Below, piece by piece: positions 15,319-25,140 of a DNA stretch of 48,479 nt. Within the stretch, counting starts at the first letter, position 1, and every line of letters starts with the position of its first letter. The notes below the pieces were generated by a model, which saw only the letters and a program-made list of their open reading frames with translations, did no database searches and was not told the origin of the DNA. Both the position numbers and the translations under genes were made by a program. Origin of the DNA: Vibrio lentus (GTDB lineage Bacteria; Pseudomonadota; Gammaproteobacteria; Enterobacterales; Vibrionaceae); NCBI RefSeq assembly GCF_002875945.1, contig NZ_MCZK01000177.1, forward strand, positions 1 through 48,479, read 5' to 3'.

Positions 15319-17169
15319 ATGAAAAAAATATTCAAATTTATCGGTATGATCTTTAAAGGGATTTGGAAGCTCATTACGTTTGTGCGTCTTGCGCTTGTTA
15401 ACCTGTTCTTTTTGCTCAGTATCGCCATTATTTACTTTGTGTACTTTCACTCAGATACGACTCAACCAACTGTCCCGCAACAATCGGCATTGGTACTCAA
15501 CCTTTCAGGGCCGATTGTCGAGCAAAGTCGCTACATTAATCCAATGGACTCCGTAACAGGTTCACTGCTTGGCAAAGACCTCCCGAAAGAGAACGTCCTG
15601 TTTGATATCGTTGAAACGATTCGTTATGCAAAAGACGACGAAAACGTCACTGGTCTTGTTTTAGCACTCAAAGAGCTGCCAGAAACCAACCTGACCAAGC
15701 TTCGTTACATTGCTAAGGCTCTTAATGAATTCAAAGCAACAGGTAAGCCGATTTATGCGGTGGGTGACTTTTATAACCAAAGCCAGTACTACCTAGCCAG
15801 CTACGCTAACAAAGTCTTCTTATCGCCAGACGGCGGCGTGCTGCTTAAAGGCTACAGCGCTTACTCGTTGTTCTACAAAACTCTATTAGAGAAGCTTGAC
15901 GTAAATACACATGTATTCCGCGTCGGTACTTACAAATCTGCAATCGAACCTTTCATTCGCGACGACATGTCAGACGCAGCGAAAGAGTCAGCTTCTCGTT
16001 GGTTAGGCCAACTGTGGGGTGCATACGTAGATGATGTCTCTCATAACCGTCAAATCGATGCGAAAACATTGAACCCAAGCATGGACACATTCTTGGAAGA
16101 GCTTGAGTCTGTCGATGGTGATATCGCGAAACTGGCTGAAAAACTTGGCTTAGTGGATGAACTAGCAACACGCCAACAAGTGAGACTTGAATTGGCTGAT
16201 GTGTTTGGCAGTGATGGTCAAGACAGCTACAACGCATTCGGTTACTACGAATACCGTTCAACCATGCTCCCAGACATGACAAGCGAAGCGCACGACGTAG
16301 CAGTTATTGTCGCTAGCGGCGCAATTATGGATGGCAAACAACCTCGTGGCACTGTTGGCGGTGATACCACTGCAGCCCTGCTTCGCCAAGCGCGTAACGA
16401 CGACAAAGTAAAAGCGGTTGTACTGCGTGTCGACAGCCCAGGTGGCAGTGCCTTTGCTTCAGAAGTAATTCGCAACGAAGTCGAAGCGCTTAAAGAAGCC
16501 GGCAAACCTGTGGTAGTTTCAATGTCGAGTCTTGCCGCTTCTGGTGGTTACTGGATCTCAATGGGCGCAGACAAGATACTTGCTCAACCAACCACGCTAA
16601 CCGGTTCTATCGGTATCTTTAGTGTCATCACGACCTTTGAAAAAGGCTTGAACGAGCTGGGTGTTTACACGGATGGTGTTGGCACGTCACCTTTCTCTGG
16701 TCTTGGTATTACAACCGGACTCAGCGATGGTGCGAAAGACGCCTTCCAAATGGGCATTGAAAATGGCTACCGCCGATTCATTAGTTTAGTTGGAGAAAAC
16801 CGTGGCATGGAAGTCGATGCTGTCGACAAGATTGCTCAAGGTCGAGTTTGGACGGGTCAAGATGCGATGCAGAAAGGTTTAGTGGACGAGATTGGTGACT
16901 TTGATGATGCAATTGAAGCCGCCGCTTCACTCGCTGAGCTAGAAAGCTACAATATCTACTGGGTAGAAAAGCCACTTACCGCGACTGAACAGTTTATTCA
17001 GCAGTTTATGAACCAAGTTCAGATGTCGATAGGTCTTGATATTCAATCGATTATACCAAGCAGTTTACAACCTGTTACTCAGCAGTTAGCTCAAGATAGC
17101 CAACTATTAGGCAACTTTAACGACCCACAAGGACGTTATGCATTTTGTCTAAATTGCCAAGTTCAATAA
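15319..17169 (+). CDS. sppA: Signal peptide peptidase / protease IV
   Basis: A tetrameric inner-membrane serine protease that degrades cleaved signal peptides in the periplasm. One N-terminal membrane anchor (residues about 22-43) is followed by two tandem S49 domains. The catalytic pair is Lys206 in RVGTYKSAIEPF and Ser408 in SSLAASGGYWIS, matching Lys209 and Ser409 of E. coli. Length 616 (E. coli 618). GTGGAGACAG precedes the ATG. It is followed by its own terminator, so ansA is probably separately transcribed. Confidence 0.96.
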   Translation: MKKIFKFIGMIFKGIWKLITFVRLALVNLFFLLSIAIIYFVYFHSDTTQPTVPQQSALVLNLSGPIVEQSRYINPMDSVTGSLLGKDLPKENVLFDIVETIRYAKDDENVTGLVLALKELPETNLTKLRYIAKALNEFKATGKPIYAVGDFYNQSQYYLASYANKVFLSPDGGVLLKGYSAYSLFYKTLLEKLDVNTHVFRVGTYKSAIEPFIRDDMSDAAKESASRWLGQLWGAYVDDVSHNRQIDAKTLNPSMDTFLEELESVDGDIAKLAEKLGLVDELATRQQVRLELADVFGSDGQDSYNAFGYYEYRSTMLPDMTSEAHDVAVIVASGAIMDGKQPRGTVGGDTTAALLRQARNDDKVKAVVLRVDSPGGSAFASEVIRNEVEALKEAGKPVVVSMSSLAASGGYWISMGADKILAQPTTLTGSIGIFSVITTFEKGLNELGVYTDGVGTSPFSGLGITTGLSDGAKDAFQMGIENGYRRFISLVGENRGMEVDAVDKIAQGRVWTGQDAMQKGLVDEIGDFDDAIEAAASLAELESYNIYWVEKPLTATEQFIQQFMNQVQMSIGLDIQSIIPSSLQPVTQQLAQDSQLLGNFNDPQGRYAFCLNCQVQ

Positions 17170-17192
17170 GTTAATTCTAACGCTTTGTAATC

Positions 17193-17225
17193 AAGAGGCG
17201 CCTCTGTGTGAGGCGCCTCTTTTTA
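17193..17225 (+). terminator. sppA terminator
   Basis: AAGAGGCGCCT, short loop, AGGCGCCTCTTTTT. Confidence 0.85.
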
Positions 17226-17287
17226 TTGCACGATAATTCGCTATAATCGCCCCCCTGTTCCCTACATCACACTAAGTATTTATCGCC

Positions 17288-18304
17288 ATGGAAAGAAAAC
17301 ACATCTACATCGCGTACACCGGCGGCACAATTGGCATGCAGAAATCTGTTGATCACGGCTACGTTCCGGTCGCTGGTTTTATGGATAAGCAGCTAGCTGG
17401 CATGCCTGAGTTCCATCGCCCAGAGATGCCTGAATACACCATTCACGAATACGAACCACTCATGGATTCTTCTGATATGACGCCACTTGACTGGCAGACT
17501 ATCGCTGATGATATTCGCGCAAACTACGATAAGTACGATGGTTTCGTTATCCTGCATGGCACAGACACCATGGCGTATACCGCTTCTGCTCTGTCTTTCA
17601 TGTTAGAAAACCTTGGCAAACCTGTGATTGTTACGGGCTCTCAGATCCCATTAGCAGAGTTACGTTCAGACGGACAAGCAAACCTGCTGAATGCACTGCA
17701 CATTGCGGCTAACTACCCAATCAATGAAGTAACGCTGTTTTTCAACAACAAGTTGATGCGTGGTAACCGCAGTACTAAATCACACGCGGATGGTTTCAAC
17801 GCCTTTACCTCACCAAACCTGACTCCACTGCTAGAAGCTGGTATCAACATCCAGGTGAGCAGCAACGTTTCGGTCAACGAACAGCCTGAGGGCGCTTTTA
17901 AAGTCCATAACATTACACCGCAACCCATCGGTGTTATCACTATGTACCCAGGCATATCACACGAAGTGATTCGCAACACGCTACTGCAGCCTGTGAATGC
18001 GATGATCCTGCTTACTTTTGGTGTTGGTAATGCCCCACAGAACCCAGAACTGCTTCAGCACCTGAAAGACGCTTCTGAGCGTGGTGTGATTGTGGTTAAC
18101 CTAACTCAATGTTTGGCGGGAAAAGTCAACATGGGTGGTTACGCTACGGGTTGTGCGTTAGCGGAAGCTGGCGTGGTGAGTGGTTACGATATGACGCCAG
18201 AAGCAGCGCTTGCGAAACTGCATTACTTGCTTAGCCAAAACCTAGGCTACGAAGAAGTAAAAAATAAGATGCAACAAGTGTTACGTGGCGAGATGAGCTT
18301 ATAA
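17288..18304 (+). CDS. ansA: L-asparaginase I, cytoplasmic
   Basis: It hydrolyses L-asparagine to aspartate and ammonia. The nucleophile Thr14 lies in YTGGTIGMQ, and the second catalytic triad segment is VILHGTDTMAYTASALSF. No signal peptide, and exactly the 338 residues of E. coli AnsA, which separates it from periplasmic AnsB. It follows sppA as in enterobacteria. Confidence 0.95.
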   Translation: MERKHIYIAYTGGTIGMQKSVDHGYVPVAGFMDKQLAGMPEFHRPEMPEYTIHEYEPLMDSSDMTPLDWQTIADDIRANYDKYDGFVILHGTDTMAYTASALSFMLENLGKPVIVTGSQIPLAELRSDGQANLLNALHIAANYPINEVTLFFNNKLMRGNRSTKSHADGFNAFTSPNLTPLLEAGINIQVSSNVSVNEQPEGAFKVHNITPQPIGVITMYPGISHEVIRNTLLQPVNAMILLTFGVGNAPQNPELLQHLKDASERGVIVVNLTQCLAGKVNMGGYATGCALAEAGVVSGYDMTPEAALAKLHYLLSQNLGYEEVKNKMQQVLRGEMSL

Positions 18305-18368
18305 TTAAGCGGGTATTGTAAAGCAAGTTATTTAGATTTATTGCTTAAAAATAAACAGCTTAACATTA

Positions 18369-18396
18369 AAAAGGGGTGGCACAGCGCCTCCCCTTT
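18369..18396. terminator. Hairpin between ansA and yeaC
   Basis: AAGGGG and CCCCTT arms with a GC-rich interior, between two converging genes; usable in both directions. Confidence 0.6.
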
Positions 18397-18410
18397 GTTG
18401 TAATTTAAAC

Positions 18411-18692
18411 CTAATGATTCGGGTTAACCCTAACAATATCTTCTTGGTCTGATTTAAACTGTTTCTTGAGTTCAGCCTTTGATTTAAAGCTAATGTCACC
18501 ACCAGCCGCAATTGTCATATGCTGAGCTTCATCATTATGTTTAGATTGGTATAACATGACAGCTTGCATACACGAATCACGTTGTTCTTTGGAAAGTGCC
18601 GTACCTTCTGGCCATTTGCCCGTTTCAACGGCATAAGTTAAACGCTCGTAGACCTCAGGAGTCATTGCGCTAAGAAGTTGTTCTGCATCCAT
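18411..18692 (-). CDS. yeaC: YeaC family protein (DUF1315)
   Basis: A small soluble protein of unknown function, 93 residues, beginning MDAEQLLSAMTPEVYERL with GKWPEGTALSKEQRDSCMQA, the conserved centre of the family. In E. coli yeaC is likewise close to msrB and gapA. It is a single gene converging with ansA. Confidence 0.88.
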   Translation of the reverse strand: MDAEQLLSAMTPEVYERLTYAVETGKWPEGTALSKEQRDSCMQAVMLYQSKHNDEAQHMTIAAGGDISFKSKAELKKQFKSDQEDIVRVNPNH

Positions 18693-18796
18693 GATAGAGC
18701 CCTAGTTTTAACAATTTTCACCAGAAAATAACCTGTAACAGAATTGAGTCAAGAACCTCACCGAAAATAAGTGTAATTGATCACAAGTGAAGGAAT

Positions 18797-19612
18797 ATGA
18801 AGATTATGAAATGGTTGGCTATTGGCATATTGCCTCTTGCGCTTGCTGGTTGCCTTGAAGGGAACAAGAACACGGATCAGCTATGTCAAAGCAATTCAGC
18901 GTTACAATGTGAACAACTCAATATGAACGACGGACAATGCCGCGTTGCACGTACTGATCTCATCTGGCATCGCTTCGAAGTTCTAAAACAGCCAACCGAG
19001 ATCAATAAGATCAAAGAATTTAAATTGGTCGCCTCTTATAAGAAGTGTCTAGAGCTGGCGGCGCAAATTGAAACCATTGATCAATCTAAACTTCAAGAAC
19101 GTCGCTTCACCGCTCTAATGCATAGTATTGAAGAGTCTGAACGAATCGTTAAAGAGCTGTCTCAATCGGATACACCAGAGACGCTCTACTTCTTGTGGTC
19201 ACAAACCGGTGACACCAATGCCAGACGCAGTTTCTTGCAATTAGAAGGAAAAGAAGCGTTAAACACGGCAGAAATGCAATATGCGTTAGCCACCTTCTAC
19301 ACGACTCGCGATCATGAAAAAACCTTAACGCTGCTCAACAATGCTTTAACGCTTTCTAACGGTTCTGCCGTCAATACCGAGATTTTCAAATCCATGGCCA
19401 GTATTAACCACAGCCTAGGTCATTTAGAAAAAGCGTATTTGTGGGCCATGGTCGCCAAAGATTTTGATGTACCCATCGCTTCAGAAGCAGAACTTAATGT
19501 GTTGTATCGTTTCGACAAACCTCAATACAAACAATTCAATGATGATGCCGAAAAGATTGTCGAAGCCATTGAAGACGGCGTTTACACCGCATCCATAGTG
19601 CCGAACTATTAG
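18797..19612 (+). CDS. DUF2989-type lipoprotein
   Basis: The lipobox LAGC sits at residues 16-19 after a basic start MKIMKWLAIG. The remaining 250 residues are helical with TPR-like pairs (AEMQYALATFYTTRDHEKTLTLL; MASINHSLGHLEKAYLWAMVA), matching the DUF2989 envelope proteins of vibrios as I know them. Four Cys in the first 90 residues could form disulfides. Role unknown; monocistronic with its own terminator. Confidence 0.8.
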   Translation: MKIMKWLAIGILPLALAGCLEGNKNTDQLCQSNSALQCEQLNMNDGQCRVARTDLIWHRFEVLKQPTEINKIKEFKLVASYKKCLELAAQIETIDQSKLQERRFTALMHSIEESERIVKELSQSDTPETLYFLWSQTGDTNARRSFLQLEGKEALNTAEMQYALATFYTTRDHEKTLTLLNNALTLSNGSAVNTEIFKSMASINHSLGHLEKAYLWAMVAKDFDVPIASEAELNVLYRFDKPQYKQFNDDAEKIVEAIEDGVYTASIVPNY

Positions 19613-19636
19613 TTTTCGATTTCTAAATGCACAAAA

Positions 19637-19665
19637 AAACAGCTACCTTCATGGTAGCTGTTTTT
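19637..19665 (+). terminator. Terminator of the DUF2989 gene
   Basis: AAAACAGCTACC, short loop, GGTAGCTGTTTTT. Confidence 0.85.
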
Positions 19666-19754
19666 ATTTGTACTAGAGTTAACTCTACTCACTTGGCTAT
19701 TCATCCCTTTGGGGGCCTAAAAGCAACTTGTAAGGATTAGACAATAGTTACAAG

Positions 19755-20153
19755 TTATTTCGTAATTTTGTCATTTTTGTTGAAAATTAACGACACTGAG
19801 TTAACACAAAAGCGCTCACCTGTTGTCTTGGGCCCATCAGGGAAAACGTGACCTAAATGGCTATCACAAGCTGCACAACGGATCTCTACACGCTTCATTC
19901 CGTGACTTAGATCTTCTATATAGCGTACTGCTTCATCATTCACAGGGGCGTCAAAGCTAGGCCAACCGCACCCTGAATCATATTTGTTATCCGATATAAA
20001 CAAAGGGGCTTCACAACAGGTACAGCTATAGATCCCCGTATCATGGTTATGTAACAACTTACCACTATAAGGGGCCTCAGTACCACGTAGTCGACACACC
20101 TCATATTCATCATCAGTTAGGCGCTCACGCCAGTATTCATCAGGCTTTGTCAT
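19755..20153 (-). CDS. msrB: Peptide-methionine (R)-S-oxide reductase
   Basis: It reduces methionine-R-sulfoxide in proteins, using thioredoxin. Zinc ligands are Cys44/Cys47 and Cys93/Cys96, and the catalytic Cys116 is in GERFCVNSVSL. The start MTKPDEYW at 20153 follows GAGGAAG by 6 bases, giving 132 residues; the upstream extension to 20192 has no family counterpart. The location beside gapA and yeaC is the E. coli order. Confidence 0.95.
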   Translation of the reverse strand: MTKPDEYWRERLTDDEYEVCRLRGTEAPYSGKLLHNHDTGIYSCTCCEAPLFISDNKYDSGCGWPSFDAPVNDEAVRYIEDLSHGMKRVEIRCAACDSHLGHVFPDGPKTTGERFCVNSVSLIFNKNDKITK

Positions 20154-20403
20154 ATTTTCTTCCTCGTGAATCACGTTAATATCCGTCCACATTCTCTTTT
20201 ATTATATTTACTTTTTTCTATAAAGGCTTGCATATGAGTCGTTTTGTAGCACATACTTTCTCACCAGGAAACATTGTACATATACACTCATAAGTGAATC
20301 ATCATTTAGGGGTATTTTACCCAACTGGAAGGGTTCAGAGCCAGTCGCAATGGTCAAATTTCAACCACTTACACCCAATTGTTAAGAAAAGCGTCGCTTT
20401 TTT
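20154..20403. other. Upstream region between msrB and gapA
   Basis: Divergent control region. I see no further gene; a 19-codon frame at 20234-20293 has no ribosome binding site. No operator is recognisable apart from the gapA promoter that follows. Confidence 0.4.
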
Positions 20404-20432
20404 TTGACATTAAACAAGTTAAGTCGGATTAT
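20404..20432 (+). promoter_or_regulatory. Probable gapA promoter
   Basis: TTGACA, 17-bp spacer, GATTAT, about 80 bases before the gapA ATG. Confidence 0.55.
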
Positions 20433-20511
20433 CTATTGCAGATGTATACTGGATTCTGTAATTTTACTACCAGTTATCTTTAATCAGAAATTAAGTTGTG
20501 GAGCAACTACA

Positions 20512-21507
20512 ATGACTATCAAAGTAGGTATTAATGGTTTTGGCCGTATCGGTCGTTTCGTATTCCGTGCAGCGCAAGAGCGCAATGACATCGAAGTTGT
20601 TGGTATCAACGACCTTATCGACGTTGAATACATGGCATACATGCTTAAGTACGACTCAACTCACGGCCGTTTCAACGGTACTGTTGAAGTTGAAGGCGGT
20701 AACCTAATCGTTAACGGTAAAACTGTACGTGTTACAGCTGAGCGTAACCCAGAAGATCTTAAGTGGGATGCTATCGAAGTAGACGTAGTTGCTGAAGCAA
20801 CTGGTCTTTTCCTTACTGACGAGACTGCACGTAAGCACATCACTGCTGGCGCTAAGAAAGTAGTTCTTACTGGCCCTTCTAAAGATGCAACTCCAATGTT
20901 CGTAATGGGCGTTAACCAAGCATCTTACGCTGGTCAAGACATCGTTTCTAACGCTTCTTGTACTACTAACTGTCTTGCACCTATCGCTAAAGTACTTAAC
21001 GATAAGTGGGGCATTGAGTCTGGTCTTATGACTACAGTTCACGCTACTACAGCAACTCAAAAAACTGTAGATGGCCCTTCTGCTAAAGACTGGCGCGGTG
21101 GCCGTGGTGCTTCTCAAAACATCATCCCATCTTCAACTGGTGCAGCTAAAGCTGTAGGCGTTGTTCTTCCAGAACTAAACGGCCTTCTAACTGGTATGGC
21201 TTTCCGTGTACCAACTGCTAACGTATCTGTAGTTGACCTAACTGTTAACCTAAAAGAAGCTGCATCTTACGAAGAAATTTGTGCTGCAATGAAAGAAGCT
21301 TCTGAAGGCGAAATGGCTGGCGTTCTTGGTTACACTGAAGACCAAGTAGTATCACAAGATTTCATCGGTGAAGTTCAAACTTCAGTATTCGATGCTAAAG
21401 CTGGTGTTGCTCTAACTGACAAATTCGTTAAAGTTGTATCTTGGTACGACAACGAAATCGGTTACTCAAACAAAGTTCTAGACCTAATCGCTCACATCTC
21501 TAAGTAA
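20512..21507 (+). CDS. gapA: Glyceraldehyde-3-phosphate dehydrogenase, glycolytic
   Basis: It oxidises glyceraldehyde-3-phosphate to 1,3-bisphosphoglycerate with NAD. The NAD motif INGFGRIGR is at residues 7-15, and the catalytic Cys150 is in SNASCTTNCLAP. The ATG at 20512 has GTGGAG 8 bases upstream and yields 331 residues, the E. coli GapA length; the upstream frame from 20404 is untranslated leader. Codon use is strongly restricted (for example GGT, CTT, AAC, GCT), typical of a very highly expressed gene. Confidence 0.98.
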   Translation: MTIKVGINGFGRIGRFVFRAAQERNDIEVVGINDLIDVEYMAYMLKYDSTHGRFNGTVEVEGGNLIVNGKTVRVTAERNPEDLKWDAIEVDVVAEATGLFLTDETARKHITAGAKKVVLTGPSKDATPMFVMGVNQASYAGQDIVSNASCTTNCLAPIAKVLNDKWGIESGLMTTVHATTATQKTVDGPSAKDWRGGRGASQNIIPSSTGAAKAVGVVLPELNGLLTGMAFRVPTANVSVVDLTVNLKEAASYEEICAAMKEASEGEMAGVLGYTEDQVVSQDFIGEVQTSVFDAKAGVALTDKFVKVVSWYDNEIGYSNKVLDLIAHISK

Positions 21508-21566
21508 TTTCTTTTTAGAAATAGCTTTAGATAAGCATTAGCGAAGACTGTTTTGAGCAGACTTTG

Positions 21567-21595
21567 AAAAAGGCGACCTTAGTGTCGCCTTTTTA
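21567..21595 (+). terminator. gapA terminator
   Basis: AAAAAGGCGAC, loop CTTAGT, GTCGCCTTTTT. Confidence 0.88.
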
Positions 21596-21742
21596 ATACC
21601 TGCTATCTTTTAAACGACTTCCGACTTTAATCCCAATCACCAAAATTTAATTCTAATACTGACTCTGCTTGTCACTCATAAATTCACAAGCACCCTAGTT
21701 CTAGTCAGCATTTGAATTCAATTTCCTTAGAAGGATCATGTA

Positions 21743-22627
21743 ATGGATTTATCTACTCTACCTGCACTGACTGTACTTTCTGACAACGTCACTATCGTTG
21801 AACATGAAGGTGTCAAATTGGTTCGCGTTATCCACGATAAAGCAAACGCTGCGATTTCGTTGTTTGGCGGTCATGTTGTGTCATTCCAACCACAAGGTCA
21901 AGAAGACCTGATTTGGATGAGCCAACAAGCTAAATTCGACGGAAAAACGGCCCTACGTGGCGGTATTCCAGTATGTTGGCCTTGGTTTGGTCGCATTGCC
22001 GCACCAGCACATGGCTTTGCTCGTTCAAGCGAATGGCAATTGGTTGAGCACCGTGAAAGCGAAGCTGGCGTGATTGTAAGCTTAGGTCTGAAACCTAGCG
22101 AAGCGACTCTGGCAGTATGGCCTCATCAATTCGATGCTCGATTGAACGTTGAGATTGGCGACCAACTAAAAGTAACTTTGGATGTGAAGAACACAGATTC
22201 GCAACCATGGACTTTCTCTGGTGCGCTACACACTTACCTAAATGTTGGCGATATTCACAACACAACGACTACAGGTATGGGTGCTGAGTACATAGATAGC
22301 TTGCAAGGTGGTAAGATCTGCCAAGGTGGTGCTGAGCTGATACTGACTGACACAATTGACCGTGTTTACACACAGCCAGAAGCGCAAATCTTCGTTGCCG
22401 ACAAAAAGCTGGATCGTACACTAATGGTTGAAAACCACGGGCATAACTCTGCTGTATTGTGGAACCCGTGGGCGGAAGGCGCTGCAAGTATGGGCGACAT
22501 GCAAGACGACGGTTACCTAACTATGATGTGCGTAGAATCAACACTGCACGCACCAAGCCTAGAAGCAGGCAAAACGTTACAGCCTGGCGAAAGCCACCAG
22601 CTGATTACGGTGATTGCATCGAACTAA
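21743..22627 (+). CDS. yeaD: D-hexose-6-phosphate mutarotase
   Basis: An aldose-1-epimerase-like enzyme acting on the anomers of glucose-6-phosphate. The segments FGGHVVSFQP, GGIPVCWPWFGR, HGFARSSEWQL and the late VLWNPWAEGA are characteristic of YeaD; length 294 as in E. coli. It has an AGAAGGA ribosome binding site and lies downstream of gapA as in E. coli, but after a terminator, so transcription is probably separate. Confidence 0.93.
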   Translation: MDLSTLPALTVLSDNVTIVEHEGVKLVRVIHDKANAAISLFGGHVVSFQPQGQEDLIWMSQQAKFDGKTALRGGIPVCWPWFGRIAAPAHGFARSSEWQLVEHRESEAGVIVSLGLKPSEATLAVWPHQFDARLNVEIGDQLKVTLDVKNTDSQPWTFSGALHTYLNVGDIHNTTTTGMGAEYIDSLQGGKICQGGAELILTDTIDRVYTQPEAQIFVADKKLDRTLMVENHGHNSAVLWNPWAEGAASMGDMQDDGYLTMMCVESTLHAPSLEAGKTLQPGESHQLITVIASN

Positions 22628-22654
22628 GCTTCTAGCTAATTTAATTAAAAACAA

Positions 22655-22683
22655 AAAATGCAGCCTACAAGCTGCATTTTTTA
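22655..22683 (+). terminator. yeaD terminator
   Basis: AAAAATGCAGC, loop, GCTGCATTTTTT. Confidence 0.85.
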
Positions 22684-22917
22684 TTGCCTCATACCTCGCG
22701 CGTCTCTAAGCAATTGAAACCTTTCGTAGAAGTAATCCCCTCTCCTCTGTTCAAATAAACGTCAGCTCGTGATTTATTTGTTTTATTTATAAATATAACT
22801 ATCAATTCATTAATAATTATCAATTGCTGCCGATAAATAAGTTTCTATGATAGAAAACTCAATAAACCTTCCTAACCCCACTTAACAACGGCTCAATGAA
22901 AACAGGATAGTTAATTC

Positions 22918-24954
22918 ATGTTCGATAAATACAAAAACCAAAGCGTCGGCTTCCAACTTAAGTTGGTCATTTTGCTGTGCTTGCTTATCGCCTTTGGGTC
23001 TATAGCAACACTCGTCTATCGAAATGCCTCACAGGTATTATTAGAAAACACATTAAAGGAACATCAATCCAAAGTGGAAGCGATGGCCAAAACCATCTCT
23101 GGCCAATTTGATGCCTACCTGCATACCGCCAAAGTTTTAGAGTCTACCTTTCGAAACGGTTACTTAGCAGGTGTTTACGTTGAAAGCTATGACGTTGAGT
23201 TCAACGGTCATTCAATTCCTAACATGACACAATATGGTGAGAGCCTGATCAACGACACGAAACTCGTTGATAGCTTTACCCGAGACACAGGTGCCGTAGC
23301 CACCCTATTTGCCCCATTTGGCGATGACTTTATTCGTGTGTCGACTTCTCTTAAAAAACCGTCAGGTGAACGAGTCGTTGCGACCACATTAGGGCAAAAC
23401 CATCCCGGCTATAACAAACTCAAAAATGGCCAACCTTATTACGCTCAAGTAAAACTCTTTGGTCAGCGTTACATCACCTATTATGCGCCTCTGACAAATG
23501 CACAAGGCAAGGTAAACGGCGTCTCTTTCATTGGCTTGCCTGTTGAAGATGCGACACAAAGCTTATTTGAATCTTTACGCTCGGTTTCTTGGGGTGATAC
23601 TGGTTACAGCATCATTGTAGATAACGAAAAAGAACACCAAGGCCAGTACTTACTGCACCCTACTCAAGTTGGAGGTGGTAAGTCGATTATTGAAGTGGCT
23701 GATTACGACGGCAACAAACCTTTCTACCAAATATTTGAACAATCGTCTGGGCTGATTCGATACCCGTTCCAGTATCAAGAAACCGTTGGTGAAAAGTACC
23801 TCGTATACACAGAAGTTCCAGGCTGGGATTGGAAACTGCTTGGCGGTACTTTTATCAAGGAAGTGACCAAGGGCAGTGATGAACTGTTGAAGCTCATCGC
23901 TATTATTGCCACCTTGATTGCTGCCGCTACCATCGTCGCCTTAACCTTCGTGTTAAACCGTACACTGACGCCACTAACCACTCTAAACGAATACATGTTG
24001 CGCTTAGGGAAAGGCGAAGTCAGCTTACATATACCAAACAATGGTAAGCAGACTAAGAACGAAATCAGCAACCTAAACACTGGTGTGGCGAACATGGCAG
24101 CCCAGTTGAATACATTAGTGGGCGAGATTCGTGCGACCAGTGACCAAGTACAGAACAGCTCGAGCAGCGTGTCACAAGATGCTAGCCACAACTTGAGTCA
24201 ATCTGATCGCCAACAAGCACAGGTTGAGCAAGTTGTTACGGCCATAGAAGAAATGGCCACCTCTGCAGAATCCGTGGCGCAACAAGTAAATAGCATTGCG
24301 GAAAATGTTCGCCTTGCCAATGAAGACAGCCAGAAAGGTTTAGAAGTCGTTGAAGGTGTGTGTATTGATGTTGCCCAACTGAATGATCAATTAGACAAAT
24401 CAGCATCGGCCATCGAGCAAGTGAGCTCTGATAGTGAAAGCATTCAAACCGTCACCAAGATGATTGATGACATTGCAGAACAAACCAACTTACTTGCATT
24501 GAACGCTGCGATTGAAGCTGCACGTGCGGGTGAACAAGGTCGTGGTTTTGCCGTTGTTGCTGATGAAGTAAGAACGCTCGCTCATAGAACACAAACATCA
24601 GTACAAGATGTAGTGAGCATCATCGAGAAACTGAAGTCTTCGACACACAATGCCGTGAACCTAATGACGCAGAGCCAATCAAATGCCAATCAAGTACTCG
24701 ATAAAGCACAAGAAGCCGGCACAGCTCTAGAGTCTATTGCCTCTCAAGTTGAATCTATTGCTTCTCAAGCAGAAACCATTGCTGCAACATCAGAAGAGCA
24801 AGCTCAGGTTTCTCAAGAGATAGCAGCTAACGCACATGCGATCAGCGATCTCAACCAGCAGAGCCGTGAAACCAGTGCTAAGACTTCCCACAGCGCTGAC
24901 GAACTTCAAAAACAAGCTGAATCGTTGAAGAATCAGGTTAACTTCTTTAGTTAA
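22918..24954 (+). CDS. Methyl-accepting chemotaxis protein, Cache sensor
   Basis: An inner-membrane chemoreceptor signalling to CheA/CheW. The first membrane helix is at residues about 13-33. The large periplasmic region (to about 315) looks like a Cache_3-Cache_2 type sensor, including TGYSIIVDNE and the membrane-proximal PGWDWKLLGGTF. The second membrane helix is near 323-345 and is followed by a HAMP segment. The signalling hairpin carries NLLALNAAIEAARAGEQGRGFAVVADEVRTL, split here only for family recognition. The C-terminus ends NQVNFFS and lacks a CheR-binding pentapeptide. The ligand cannot be predicted. Confidence 0.93.
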   Translation: MFDKYKNQSVGFQLKLVILLCLLIAFGSIATLVYRNASQVLLENTLKEHQSKVEAMAKTISGQFDAYLHTAKVLESTFRNGYLAGVYVESYDVEFNGHSIPNMTQYGESLINDTKLVDSFTRDTGAVATLFAPFGDDFIRVSTSLKKPSGERVVATTLGQNHPGYNKLKNGQPYYAQVKLFGQRYITYYAPLTNAQGKVNGVSFIGLPVEDATQSLFESLRSVSWGDTGYSIIVDNEKEHQGQYLLHPTQVGGGKSIIEVADYDGNKPFYQIFEQSSGLIRYPFQYQETVGEKYLVYTEVPGWDWKLLGGTFIKEVTKGSDELLKLIAIIATLIAAATIVALTFVLNRTLTPLTTLNEYMLRLGKGEVSLHIPNNGKQTKNEISNLNTGVANMAAQLNTLVGEIRATSDQVQNSSSSVSQDASHNLSQSDRQQAQVEQVVTAIEEMATSAESVAQQVNSIAENVRLANEDSQKGLEVVEGVCIDVAQLNDQLDKSASAIEQVSSDSESIQTVTKMIDDIAEQTNLLALNAAIEAARAGEQGRGFAVVADEVRTLAHRTQTSVQDVVSIIEKLKSSTHNAVNLMTQSQSNANQVLDKAQEAGTALESIASQVESIASQAETIAATSEEQAQVSQEIAANAHAISDLNQQSRETSAKTSHSADELQKQAESLKNQVNFFS

Positions 24955-24980
24955 CAATTATGGTTAACCATAATTGTTAA
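24951..24980. repeat. Perfect 30-bp palindrome over the receptor stop codon
   Basis: Arms TTAACAATTATGGTT and its exact complement meet at a central GTTAAC. The first arm contains the TAA stop of the chemoreceptor gene. There is no loop and no T-run, so it is a poor terminator. Confidence 0.8.
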
Positions 24981-25010
24981 CGGCCATACTAAGTGAACCA
25001 CTAATAACCA

Positions 25011-25037
25011 ATAGAGCCAGCCATACGTTGGCTCTAT
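25011..25037. terminator. Hairpin after the chemoreceptor gene
   Basis: ATAGAGCCA and TGGCTCTAT arms around a 9-base loop. The following bases are pyrimidine-rich but not a clean T-run, so termination is uncertain. Confidence 0.45.
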
Positions 25038-25140
25038 CTCTTCACTGGCTGTCACTAGCTAAGACAACTGCGTTTATTCTAGCGCCCCTCTATGCTTCCT
25101 GTTAAAATTTTGAACTTGAAATTTCTACCTCGAGTTCGCA

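Noticed and set aside
20380..20409. Terminator-like AAAAGCGTCGCTTTTTTTT before gapA
   Set aside because: The stem would need an impossible loop of one or two bases; the T-run is better read as the upstream flank of the TTGACA promoter.
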